Below are positions 42,201 to 51,402 of a stretch of 64,000 nucleotides of DNA, one piece after another. The DNA is from Rugalucina vietnamica (Eukaryota; Mollusca; Bivalvia; Lucinida; Lucinidae). The position numbers were made by a program, and so were the translations under genes. The first letter of the stretch is position 1. Every line of letters begins with the position of its first letter. Below the pieces are notes generated by a model that saw nothing but the letters and a program-made list of their open reading frames with translations, did not search any database and was not told the origin of the DNA. The stretch spans positions 36,508,406-36,572,405 of the forward strand of contig OZ024876.1 in NCBI GenBank assembly GCA_964017185.1, given 5' to 3'.

Positions 42201-44033
42201 TAGTCTAGTTTTGTTGAACAATATTGCTTGAAGCAGCTGCTTTGGGCTAGAAACGATCGAATTTAGTCGCGTGCTTTTCTTATCTTGTATGAGCAACCAA
42301 GCGAGCAGTGTACATGTAAGATAAATAGAATCCATCATGGGTGGTCAGTGGAGATAGGAAAATCCCAACCCGAGGGTCCACCCGTTCCAGTGGGAAACGA
42401 GGCTCGCCGAGTTTCCCACCGGAACGGTGGACCCGAGGGTTGGGATTTTCCTTTCTCCACTGACCACCCATGATCGATTCTTTTTCTTACATACCCCGAT
42501 TAAGCCTAAATTCATTTTACCGGTAACGTCACCTGGTACCGTGCTTTAATTAACTCAGTCTGATGACGTTGTGTTTATTGCGAATATGACGTCAAATGTA
42601 AATAAATCGTTGTCAAATTGAAAAGAGATGCAGTTTTGATTTGTTTTTCGTTGAAAACGAGTGTGAATCAAGAATATACCCTATGAATTCACACCAATGT
42701 AGTCTAGTTTTGTTGAACAATAGCTGCTTTGGGCTAGAAACGATCGAATTTAGTCGCGTGCTTTTCTTATCTTGTATGAGCAACCAAGCGAGCAGTGTAA
42801 GATAGATTTGTCTACCACCGCTAAAATACCGGAATTTTTCTATCTTTATGAAAGAGGTATGTAAGAAAGATTTTTCTTACATACCTCTATCATAAAGACA
42901 GAAAAATTCCGGTATTTTAGTTGTGGTAGATAAATCGATCTTACACTGCTGGTTTGGTTGCTCATGCAAGATAAGAAAAGCACGCGATATAATTCGATCG
43001 TTTCTACTGCTTGCAGCAATGGCGTTCACCAAAACTAGACAAAAGTGATGTTTTTCACAGCGAGTATTCTTGAATCACGCTCGTTTTAAAATAAAAACAA
43101 ATAAAAACTACATCTCTATTGACTTTGACAGCGATTTATTTACATTTGACGTCACATCCGTCATATGCACAACGTCACAAGGATTAAAGCACGGTACCAG
43201 GTTACGTTACCGGTAAAAGGCTAAAATCGGAGTATGTAAGAAAATCGGAGTATGTAAGAAAAAGAATCGATCATGGGTGTTCAGTGGAGAAAGGAAAATC
43301 CCAACCCTCGGGTCCACCGTTCCAGTGGGAAACTCGGCGAGCCTCGTTTCCCTCTGGAACGGGTGGACCCTCGGGTTGGGATTTTCCTATCTCCACTGGA
43401 CACCCATGATGGATTCTATTTGTCTACCACCGCTAAATTACCGGAATTTTTCTATCTTTATGAAAGAGGTATGTAAGAAAATAAGAGAAAAAAGAGGAAA
43501 ACATGACAAACTGGGGTGGCTGTATAACATGGAATACATCAAGTTTTAAATTGAAAACAGTGACCAGAAATCGATGCAAAATGCCTATTCAATAAACTGA
43601 ATAAACCTTTTGTAAACATGTCTGACCGAGGCACTGAACGGAGAGCACGTATATGATATAACTACTGAAGATACATAATATACTGCATGATATGTAATAT
43701 AGAGCAAAAACTGCATTAATTTTGTAACTACTTTTCAATTGTTGACAGTGCGTGCAGGCAGATAAAACTCGTTGAAAATTGTCATTTTGTGACAATTTAA
43801 AAGGTATTTGTTAGCATAAAACCGAAAACTGTTTGCGTACCTCTGATTTTTACTGCGTACATGGTAGGCACAGTTCTTATTTTTTATGCGTACAGAGCGA
43901 AAAATCGTGCGTACATACGCAGTACGCATCGATATCTACATCGCCAGTAGATAATGATCAAGAAATGACGTATATTAGTAGTTTACATGGTGTAGTGATC
44001 AAGCCACACACCGGATAAACAAGGGGTGGTAAT

Positions 44034-44087
<54 letters not shown>

Positions 44088-45106
44088 TGGCTAATTGACT
44101 GTATAGCAGAACACTCTGTCGAGGGCTCGATCCAAAGCTTCCCCGGTATTTAGAATGGTACTTAAAACGGGGACCGTCTCTATATGACCTTAGCTGTTGA
44201 ATGGAACGTAAAATACAAAGGAAGCAAGCAACCAACTCATTACTGCATAGCTGATCTGCGGCTTTGTTTTCGAATATGCGGCTCATTTGATTACAGGTGA
44301 CGTGGTGACAGGAACGTTCCTTGCCACAGACCCCGACACGACGTCGCCTAACAATCAGATAGAGTTTTACCATATCACAGGTAACTATGGACTGAACTCT
44401 TTCTTTCTTTCTGTATGTTTGTTTGTTTCTTTCTTTATCATCCACCCATCTGTACCTGCCTGCCTGCCTCCCTACCTGTCTCATACTGGCGTCAATGACG
44501 CCCCAGTCTGCCCCCCCCCCTTTTTAAAATAGTCAGCACCCCATACCCCATTCTATCCCGCTTTTATATAGTAAAACCAGGGTGTACAGAGCGGCTATAC
44601 CTATTTTTCTTATTTTGTCCCTAAAACATAGATTGTGGGTACTCGTTAGAACCACCGTTCTAACGTGTACTCACAATCAACATTTTGAGCAAACTAATTA
44701 AAAGTATCGAATTGTTTCTGATGATTTTTTTTCTCCATTTTCAAAGCTGAAAACAAATCTCTATACATGTATATTGCATGGGCAAGTTTCCGTAATGTGC
44801 GTATTTAGTTAGCACAACGTACTATTTTTCTTTCAAGGAGGCAATTCTGCTGGTCAGTTCGATGTCGACATTTCGACAGGGGTGATAACTCGTACAGCCG
44901 TACCTCTCGACATCAGTAGCCAGAATTGGTACGAGATCCAGTATGAAGCGGTCGACAGCGGGAATCCAGTCATGACGTCTACAACCACTGTGTATATAGC
45001 CGTGGGTTCCCCAATCTGCGGCGGAACGGACTCACTCAGAGGACACTTGTATACTCGGACTTTCATTATTCTTGGTTTTGTGGTCGCATGGTTTAATATG
45101 TTTTAA
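35984..45106 (+). CDS. Cadherin-repeat protein, last five exons, possible GPI-type end
   Basis: Exons 35984-36081, 40858-41036, 41280-41410, 44297-44380 and 44838-45106 join with consistent phases and GT-AG borders, giving 252 residues open at the N-terminus. Cadherin signatures: FDYETKSSYKLIIQAVDS, TLTVLISDVNDAPIW, VVTGTFLATDPDTTSPNNQI, FDVDISTGVITRTAVPLD, YEIQYEAVDSGNP, TTVYIAVG. These form most of two extracellular calcium-binding repeats. The protein then ends SPICGGTDSLRGHLYTRT followed by a hydrophobic FIILGFVVAWFNMF and stop, with no cytoplasmic tail or catenin-binding region; this resembles a GPI-attachment signal. Role would be cell-surface adhesion or recognition. Introns 1 and 3 (4.8 and 2.9 kb) are packed with repeats. 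Upstream exons are not found in the window. Exon model firm; GPI anchoring is inference. Confidence 0.88.
36126..36213. repeat. (CT)n microsatellite in cadherin intron 1
   Basis: About 44 CT units with one CC interruption, preceded by an ACT trinucleotide run (36090-36122). Confidence 0.95.
36270..39957. mobile_element. Inverted-repeat element carrying a satellite array (family O)
   Basis: Left end GAGGTGACATCTCCTGCTAT, then GTTTGAATG, GGGCTGCTCTGG and, about 330 bp in, TACCCCACCCACTTTC. The right end mirrors all of these (GAAAGTGGGTGGGGTA-like at 39627, CCAGAGCAGCCC, CATTCAAACCAAC, ending GATGTCACCTC). The outer ~90 bp of each arm are well conserved; deeper parts have drifted. Between the arms lies the tandem array at 37140-39300. 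No transposase or other ORF. It sits wholly in cadherin intron 1. No target duplication is evident. Confidence 0.75.
37140..39300. repeat. Diverged ~180-bp tandem repeat array
   Basis: The motif GGGGTATACTTACAAAAGTT, then TTGTATCTTGGCCTCTGATG, GCTGAAAATGGTGTCAAATG, ATTGCTTTGAC and TAATCATATGATTTCAAG recurs in order. Counting from the TATAC landmark, units begin near 37145, 37321, 37511, (37690), 37871, 38044, 38220, 38402, 38586, 38772, 38941 and 39121: about 12 units of 169-190 bp. Units are well diverged, so the array is not recent. Confidence 0.85.
40247..40515 (+). mobile_element. Family B element (copy B14), cadherin intron 1
   Basis: CATCAGGAAAACATGTCCGT, ATACCCCCTTATACCACACT, AACTGGGGTATGCAGGGGTA, GGCGGTTCTAACGTGTACCC, TAAGTTTTCGTAATG. 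Hairpin left arm shortened. Confidence 0.8.
40560..40842 (-). mobile_element. Family B element (copy B15), abutting a cadherin acceptor
   Basis: TATTACGAAATCAAGCCCAT, AATATACAGAAATTTTTTTT, TTAGAATCGCCACGTTGAGT, AAATAGGTATAGCCATGTAC, GGTATGTTTTCCTGATG. The end is 15 bp before the AG at 40856-40857; the end supplies a CCTGAT branch-point-like motif. Confidence 0.8.
41440..41632 (-). mobile_element. Family F element in cadherin intron 3
   Basis: GTGAGTCCACTATCATTTTT, then AACAGAATAGCCACAGATGG pairing with ATATCTGTGGCTATTCTG around GACGCCGCGTTCTGCGGCGTC, then CATAAAAGGGACGCCAGGCT. Complete relative to 24112-24347 but reversed. Confidence 0.7.
41821..43425. mobile_element. Foldback structure: tandem pair plus inverted copy (family E)
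   Basis: A 499-bp unit (41821-42319) is repeated directly at 42320. The second unit, extended to about 42868, is followed by its own reverse complement (about 42872-43422), giving inverted arms of about 550 bp with a centre near 42870. Each unit begins with a 150-bp palindrome: GGTGGTCAGTGGAGATAGGA, GGTCCACCCGTTCCAGTGGG, CGAGGCTCGCCGAG and their complements. Arms differ at scattered positions and small indels. A third partial direct repeat (CTACCACCGCTAAATTACCG) follows at 43426-43490. No ORF. Located in cadherin intron 3. Confidence 0.85.
43491..44036. other. Intron 3 of the cadherin gene, nothing further recognised
   Basis: AT-rich with scattered GCGTAC motifs near 43835-43930; no exon or element assignment. 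Confidence 0.4.
44037..44084. repeat. (CA)n microsatellite
   Basis: About 23 CA units in cadherin intron 3. Confidence 0.95.
44088..44128 (+). pseudogene. Relic of the 3' end of cadherin exon 3
   Basis: About 37 bp match the end of exon 3 (41373-41410) at roughly 32 of 37 positions. The relic would encode LIDCIAEHSVEG beside LIGCIAEQSGEG of the functional exon. It has no downstream GT at the matching point (GAGGGC), so it cannot splice the same way. It lies 170 bp upstream of exon 4. Confidence 0.65.
44158..44222 (+). mobile_element. SINE S3 tail fragment
   Basis: ACCGTCTCTATATGACCTTA, GCTGTTGAATGGAACGTAAA match the tail of the S3 repeats. Confidence 0.4.
44241..44284 (-). mobile_element. 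Family A fragment abutting a cadherin acceptor
   Basis: TACTGCATAGCTGATCTGCG, GCTTTGTTTTCGAATATGCG, GCTC: half hairpin and short arm of family A. It ends 12 bp before the AG of exon 4 (44295-44296). Confidence 0.6.
44472..44520 (+). pseudogene. Second cadherin exon relic (VNDAPV)
   Basis: CGTCAATGACGCCCC is identical to part of exon 3 (41343-41357) and would read GVNDAPVCPP. It lies in the intron between exons 4 and 5 and runs into a C-tract. No splice sites surround it. Confidence 0.45.
44534..44797 (+). mobile_element. Family B element (copy B16), near a cadherin acceptor
   Basis: CATACCCCATTCTATCCCGC, AACCAGGGTGTACAGAGCGG, AAAACATAGATTGTGGGTAC, TTCTAACGTGTACTCACAAT, CATGGGCAAGTTTCCGTAATG shortened hairpin. 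It ends 40 bp before the AG of exon 5. Confidence 0.7.
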
Positions 45107-45589
45107 CGCGACGTGGTAACTTTTTCTTATATTGCACATCTGATTTGAATCCGTAAATCAGTCAATGAGACGCTGTTTTTGATCCAATTCGCATGCACAA
45201 AATGTACACGTGTGTAAATGCTCCGTAGTGTAATACTCCGGTGTGCAAATCAACCTGTGAGTAAATTACAATTCCGTTCGCCATGGGTTTTTATCATCAC
45301 CAGTGTAATTGTGTTGAAAGTCATTTCTGGATTAAAACCTGTTCAGTTTGCTAAACAAGAAGAGTCTGCTTCAATGTGCCCTTGTAGAACTTGGTCAACA
45401 TTGGCAGCGGAGGAGAATCATGTAATAATGGCCAGGCTTAACTAACAGCCTTGGTCTTTTATCACACTGATGTTTTGCAACAATCACCTAGACAAATTGA
45501 AGTATTGGTCTTTTATCAACAATTTTGATTTCTGACCAGGTCCGACTTAAACTTTCGCATTATAAGAAGAAGAGAGATTGAACTAGCTG
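45107..45589. other. 3' flank of cadherin gene
   Basis: Probable 3' UTR; ATTAAA at about 45331 could serve as a polyadenylation signal. A short A-like fragment (GACCAGGTCCGACTTAAACT) occurs at about 45535. Confidence 0.35.
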
Positions 45590-45905
45590 TGAACCCCTAA
45601 ACAGGGGTGGACCCGCGTAAAAATAGGGGTTAACCCCTATTGCGAAATTGCATTTAGGGGTTGACCTGCAAATATGCGGGTGCACCCCTAAATAGAGGTT
45701 AACCCCTAAATAGCCGTGCATGTTTATTTTAGGGGTGCACCCGTATTGTTAGATGTGCACCCGTAAAATAGAGGTTAACTGCTAAAATAAGCATGCACCC
45801 CTAAAATAGGCATGCACCTGCATTTTAGGGGTCCACCTCTATCTTAAAATAGGGGTGAACCTCTTAATATGCGGGTGCACCCCTATATTTGCGGGTGCAT
45901 GTATA
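45590..45905. repeat. Array of short GGGTNNACCC palindromes
   Basis: About 315 bp made of irregularly spaced palindromes: AGGGGTTAACCCCTA, GGGTGCACCCCTA, GGGTGCACCCG, AGGGGTCCACCTC and degenerate forms, linked by AAAATAG or AATATGC. Orientation cannot be assigned because each unit is self-complementary. No repeat period is constant. Not part of any family seen elsewhere in the window. Confidence 0.8.
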
Positions 45906-45967
45906 TTTCAAAATAAGCAGGGACCGATCGGTTAACAACCTCGGTCATTTTGACCTTTCCAGTACAC

Positions 45968-47657
45968 AATAGACCAGAAGACCAATGGTCCTGAGAACGC
46001 TCACCTGAAGCCTGATCTTTGAGTATTAAGTCATCATGAAATGACCTTGAATACTCACACACCTTTATTGACTTCATAAGTTGTCTGCATCTGCCAAGTT
46101 TTAGGTCTCAGGTTGCAATAGTTTCCAAACCCAGTGATTTCTAAGAAAAACATTATCTTAAGTTTGATATTTAAATGACCTTGGGTCACAGTCAAGAAAT
46201 GACATTGGCCTTAATTTATTACTTACCTTCATTGACTCCATTAGTTGTCTGCATCTAGCAACTTTCAGTTCTCAGGCTGCAACAGTTTCCAAAATATCCA
46301 TTGTTTTCGCCTTTTCCCATGTAAAAGCCTATGTTTCCAAAATTGACCTTGCTGTAAAATAGGTCAAGGTCATCGTAGCATCATCATTTGATCAAATTAT
46401 GATGGTCTGAAGTCCCAAATGCTACATACCAAGTTTCATGAAAATCGGCCTGCCGGTTCTGTAGAAGAAGATTTTTGAGTGTTTTTACCATATATGGGCG
46501 TGGCGGCCATCTTGGTCATGTGACCCGGATTTTGCGATCAAACTTTCATTCCCCCTACCCATGGATGCTCCACCTAAAATTTCACTTTGATTGGCCTAGC
46601 AGTTTCAGAGAAGAAGATTTTTCAAAAATGTGTATGGACGACAGACTGGCCAAAGTCAAGAGATGACCTTGACCTAAATTAATCACATACCTTCATCTAC
46701 TCCATTAGTTGTTTGCATCTACCACTTTTCAGGTCTCAGGCTGCAATAGTTTCCAAAAATTCTATAGTTTTCACTTTTTTTCCTTGTAAAAGCCTGTGTT
46801 TCCAAAATTGACCTTGTCGTAAAATAGGTCAAGGTCATCCTAATGTCATCATTTTATCAAACTATGATGGGCTGAAGTCCCAAATGCTACATACCAAGTT
46901 TCATGAAAATCGGCCTGCCGGTTCTGGAGAAGAACATTTTTGAGTGTTTTTTACCATATATGGGCGTGGCGGCCATCTTGGTCATGTGACCCGGATTTCA
47001 CGATCAAACTTTCATTCCCCTTACCCATGGATGCTCTACATAAAATTTCACTTTGATTGTCCTAGCAGTTTCAGAGAAGAAGATTTTTCAAAAATGTTTA
47101 TGGACGACAGACTGGCCAAGGTCAAGAGATGACCTTGACCTAAATTAATTACATACCTTCATCTACGCCATTAGTTGTTTGCATCTACCACTTTTCAGGT
47201 CTCAGGCTGCAATAGTTTCCGAAAATTCTATAGTTTTCACTTTTTTTCCTTGTAAAAGCCTGTGTTTCCAAAATTGACCTTGTCGTAAAATAGGTCAAGG
47301 TCATCCTAGTGTCATCATTTTATCAAACTATGATGGGCTGAAGTCCCAAATGCTACATACCAAGTTTCATGAAAATCGGCCCGCCGGTTCTGGAGAAGAA
47401 GATTTTTGAGTGTTTTTTACCATATATGGGCGTGGCGGCCATCTTGGTCATGTGACCCAGATTTCGCGATCAAACTTTCAATGCCACTACCCAAGGAGGC
47501 TCCACATAAAATTTCAACAAGATCGGCCAAGTGGTTTTAGAGAAGAAGATCGTTGAAATTGTGGACGACGGACGACGGACGGACGACGGACGGACGGACG
47601 CCGGATCATGGCCACCCTATAAGCTCACCTTGTCAGCCTTTGGCTCAGGTGAGCTAA
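45968..47657. mobile_element. Family C long repeat (copy C3, fullest uninterrupted copy)
   Basis: Starts GACCAGAAGACCAATGGTCC, GAACGCTCACCTGAAGCC; three ~470-bp units follow (landmark AGAAGATTTTTGAGTGTTTT at about 46461, 46933 as GAACATTTTTGAGTG, and 47397), then GGACGACGGACGACGGACGG and the end GGCTCAGGTGAGCTAAAA. Each unit carries CCATATATGGGCGTGGCGGC and GACCTTGACCTAAATTAAT. No ORF longer than about 60 codons. Confidence 0.8.
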
Positions 47658-48155
47658 AAACGAAGGCGCTAATAACTGCACTTCTGAGAAATGACAGTTT
47701 CTCTTTGATAATTCATATTAGCATGTTTTGTCCCAAAACATGCCTTATAGATCTAAAAACATGAATTTCGTTCACTTACTTGAATTGCGTCAAGCGACAT
47801 GATTCTGGACTCAATATTTAGTTTCTTGTTTGATGCTAGCATCCCTTGCGCCGTTATTTAGATTGTTCTGTATCGACTCTTACATGTATGTGTACATGTT
47901 TATGTTTTGTTATATGAAAATATGTATGAATATAGGTAAAATGCTTTGACTCTGCCGCTTACTTCTGACATAGATACATGTACAGTATGCATTTGCCAGC
48001 AATTTCTGCTACTTCGGCTGGTCAGGCTACTCCGGCCAGCCGAAGTAGCCTACCTCGGCTGGTCAGGCTACTTCGGCTAACTTCACCCATCTGATCGGAC
48101 TGCTTAAATAACTGTGTTCTGAATAGTGCGGCTCTATGAAGGTAAATAATTATAT
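47658..48155. other. Intergenic; small palindromic cluster
   Basis: At 48003-48085 the string CTACTTCGGCTGGTCAGGCT occurs in direct and inverted forms (CCGGCCAGCCGAAGTAGCC), forming a compact hairpin. The rest is unremarkable. Confidence 0.5.
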
Positions 48156-48391
48156 GAGCCACCACACTGGGAAAACAAACAATCTGCAAAAGGCGAAAAC
48201 AAAGGCGCAGATCAGCTTCGCAGTAACTGCGAAGCTGATCAGCGCCTTTGTTTTCGCTTCTCGGATAGTACAATTCCTCTTCTACTTAACTCCAAACTTT
48301 CAAGCTTCTAGCCTGCTTCTGTAGCTGTACAGCCCGGTTTGTGTCAGACCTGATCGGAAACCACATTGTTGGTTTTTCCACGAGGTGGCTC
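48156..48391 (+). mobile_element. Family A element (copy A12) with target duplication
   Basis: GAGCCACCACACTGGGAAAA start, CTTCGCAGTAACTGCGAAG hairpin, CGAGGTGGCTC end, flanked by ATAT on both sides (48152-48155, 48392-48395). Full length. Confidence 0.88.
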
Positions 48392-48572
48392 ATATGACAA
48401 CGTGCTTCACATGGCACGGGAACAATATGTAAAACAAATAGGTGCCCCTTTTACCGTGTTTACAAAACTTCATCACGTAAGTTCAAACGGCACGGTCAAA
48501 GTATTTTACCTATATAATAGTATTTTCATATACGAGTAAGTCCAAGTTCATTTTACTAAGGTCAAAAGCAAC

Positions 48573-48761
48573 CCGCTGTGTCTGGTGTGCGTTCGAGCCC
48601 CGCTTTGGCCACGTGAGACAAGCCAAGTTCTGCTTTGCGGGTGTGCCAGGTGGTTTTTCTCGGGGTTCTCCCGTTTTCGCCCCACCTACCCACCTACTGA
48701 TTGGCCTGTCTCATATGAGCTGAAATAATCTTGAAAGGGACGCAAATCTGAATTAAAAAAA
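48573..48761 (+). mobile_element. SINE S1, 5'-truncated
   Basis: Box B GCGTTCGAGCCCCGC, ACGTGAGACAAGCCAAGTTC, GGTTTTTCTCGGGGTTCTCC, CATATGAGCTGAAATAATCT, TGAAAGGGACG and an A-rich end. Box A is absent. Confidence 0.7.
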
Positions 48762-48865
48762 GCAACCCTGAACTGGAATACTCACATCGTCAACTTTGAT
48801 GAAGTATTTTAGGCCACATGCTGCAAAATTTTCTGAAAATTCCAATGTTTACAAATTGAAAAACA

Positions 48866-49008
48866 TGCGCGGATCCAGAAAATTTTCTCGGGGGGGGGGG
48901 GGGGGGTTCCCAATTCCCAGACGGATCTGACGGAAAATTTCAACATGTCAAAAATTAACAATCTGGCAATTCCAGGGGGGGTTCCGGCTCCCTCTGGATC
49001 CGTCCATG
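48866..49008. mobile_element. Short inverted-repeat element (family L, second copy)
   Basis: CATGCGCGGATCCAGAAAAT at the left and CCCTCTGGATCCGTCCATG at the right, with a G-run of about 18 and GGGGGGGTTCC inside. Related ends (GGATCCGCC) occur at 55249-55415. It appears inserted in the start of family C copy C4. Confidence 0.55.
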
Positions 49009-49672
49009 AAAAAGCCTATTTGACCAAAAATTTGACCTGGCCGTAAAAAAGTCAAGGTCAATCCAGGGTCATTATGCATACAGATTATGATTGTCTTGAG
49101 TCCCTAATGCTTCATACCAAGTAACATTGAGACACATTCTTTGCTTCAAGAGAAGGATGTTGTTGAAGTGTTTTACCATATATTCACATGACGGCCATCT
49201 TGGTCATGTGACCTGCATCATTTATATAAACTTAAATTCCGTCTTCCCACAGGCTCCACATTAAATTTGGTATTGACTCACCAAGTGGTTTCTGGGAAAA
49301 TTGTTTAACATTTAAATGGTCTTGCGTAAGGGTCAAAAAATGATCTTCACCTTGAACACTTTAAAATAAAACTTCATCAATTTGATAAGTTGTCTGTATC
49401 TACCAATTTGCACGTCACAAGCTACAAAACTTCGCATTGAAAACCTATATGTGATCACTTTTTATCTTGCTGTAAAATAGGTCAGTGTCAATCCAAAGTC
49501 ATGAGTTATGCATGTATAAACTAAGATGGACTGGAGTCCCCGATAATACGTACAAGTTTCGTTGAAATCCGTAGACCGGTTGTAATCCGTAGACTTGAAA
49601 TCCATAGACCAAGTTTCGTTGAAATCCGTAGACCGGTTCTAGAGAAGAAGATTTTAAAGGTTTCTATTATTT

Positions 49673-51206
49673 GGTCGTTCGTCTCTTACTAATGAGAAAG
49701 ACCATCATTATTTCTTGAATAGGTTCGTGTGTGTTGGTGAGTTCTTTGATGGCTGACTAGGCCAATTCTAGCTCTAAACTGTCGGTTGCAAGTAGAGCAA
49801 GTCAATGCTATAGCATCTGCTGGTGGCCCATTGGTATTGGCTTTACGTTCTCTGCAATTTCTCTCAGCTTCACAGATTCTCTTTTTTTTTCATAGAGAGC
49901 TGCTCATTTGTAAATGAGACCTCAACACTTTGATCGCTCATGTGCAGTCTGTTCCCAAGACCCCATTGGTATGTCGAAATCCTTCAGAGAGGCTTTGAGG
50001 GTGTTTTTGTAGCGTTTCTTCTGGCCACCTTGAGAGCGCTTTCCCTCTTGTAGTTTTCCATAGAAGTTTTTTTTTTTTTTTTTTTTTTTTTGAAAGTCGC
50101 TCATCGGGCATTCTTATAACATGGCCAGTCTAGCTTTAAGACAGTATGCATGCTTTACATCCCTGCTTTCTTCAGGACCTCCATGTCTGGAATCTTGTCT
50201 TGCCACTTGATTTTTAACAACTTTCTCAAACAGCTTGAGTGTAAATGATTCAGTCTGGTACATTGTCCAGGTCTCACATGCATACATGTACAAGAGGGTT
50301 GGCAGTACCACAGCCTTGTTGACTTTCAGCTTGGTGTCAAGCTTGATTCCATTTCGTTCCCATTTAGTGCACCTTTTCTAGCCCCTTCCCCATGCTACGG
50401 GGCTGAACAGTGCGGTCCTATATAGGTCTGCTCAGTCGCTTAGCCGACTGCCGAATCCCGCTTACTGCTTCTCCTCACGGAAAACGACCATATAGAACTG
50501 AGCCGCCTGCGTGCATGTCTGCAACTACAGCTCCCAGTGTGTCCTACACCTGCTGCTTCGCCACTCGCCCATCGTCACAGGACTTTTGTAGGCTTGTGGG
50601 TGCATGTGTTATGAAATTGTTGTGTATGCAAGTGCTTGTGTGTTGAGAAATAAGATGACGTGCGCTATGAAATTGAATTATAGCGAGGAAGAGGCCTCAC
50701 TCACTCGTCCTCACCCACGTGTGCCCAGAGGCAAGACACAGGTCAAGACGTCTGGGGTTGGGTTTGGATGCAGTGGTTGACCGTAACATTTTAGTGCCTT
50801 TTCACACTCTGCGTGTTCCACAACATGTTGCTGATCGCTTTCTGAACGTTAAATCAGATGATTTCTTCAGTCCACTCCGTCTACCGAAACAGTCTTTGCA
50901 TATCTGGACTAGGCATATCCAGACACACAGGTTTTATTTTGGAATAACCTTTTCCTTGATGAATTGCTGGCCACAGCTGAAGAGCTCCATCTGCCCTTTC
51001 TTAGGTTTTGTTTAGAGACCAGTGTAAACTCCTAGGAGGACTGTCGACCAAAACTAATGACTTCCCCCTGCCCGGCTAGGTTTTTGTGTAGAGAACTAGC
51101 AAACTCCTAGATGGGTTGCCGTCCAAGGATAACGAGCCCCATCCGCACCGCATGACAACAGGTAGTACTGATTACATGTTACAGTATCAGTTAAGCTGAC
51201 CTGACG
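49673..51206 (-). mobile_element. LINE copy 2: internally deleted, 8-bp target duplication
   Basis: Same element as 29754-33887 but 1534 bp long, flanked by TATTATTT (49665-49672, 51207-51214). The 3' third of the ORF is kept (GELQEGKRSQGGQKKR, KASLKDFDIPMGSW) up to about 50358, then the sequence jumps to the 5' UTR region (GTGCACCTTTTCTAGCCC), removing roughly 2.6 kb. A T-run (50068-50091) interrupts the ORF remnant, so it is dead. The 5' end extends about 55 bp beyond that of the first copy. Confidence 0.88.
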
Positions 51207-51402
51207 TATTATTTATAGCCATGGCGGCCATCTTGGTCATGTGACCTAGACCAGTTATATAGACTTTCGTTCCTGAGGATTCTTCACGTGAAGTTTGGCT
51301 CCATTATGTAAGCGGTTTTGGAGGAGATGTTTGAACATTGTGGACGACGACGCCAGAGCATGCATATCCTATATGAGCTGAAGGCTCAAGTGAGCTAAAA
51401 CA

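Larger units (their letters stand above)
48800..51402. mobile_element. Family C long repeat (copy C4), split by a LINE
   Basis: Diverged C units (GACCTGGCCGTAAAAAAGTC, CATGACGGCCATCTTGGTCA, TGGAGTCCCCGATAATACG, AGACCGGTTCTAGAGAAGAA). A short local duplication (GAAATCCGTAGACCGGTT) occurs at 49563-49640. The second LINE interrupts it at 49673-51206; it resumes with ATAGCCATGGCGGCCATCTT and ends GGCTCAAGTGAGCTAAAA. Confidence 0.65.

Noticed and set aside
41821..43425. Treating the E structure as an assembly duplication only
   Set aside because: The copies differ by several substitutions and indels spread over the arms, which simple mis-joining of one sequence would not give; long reads are still needed to be sure.
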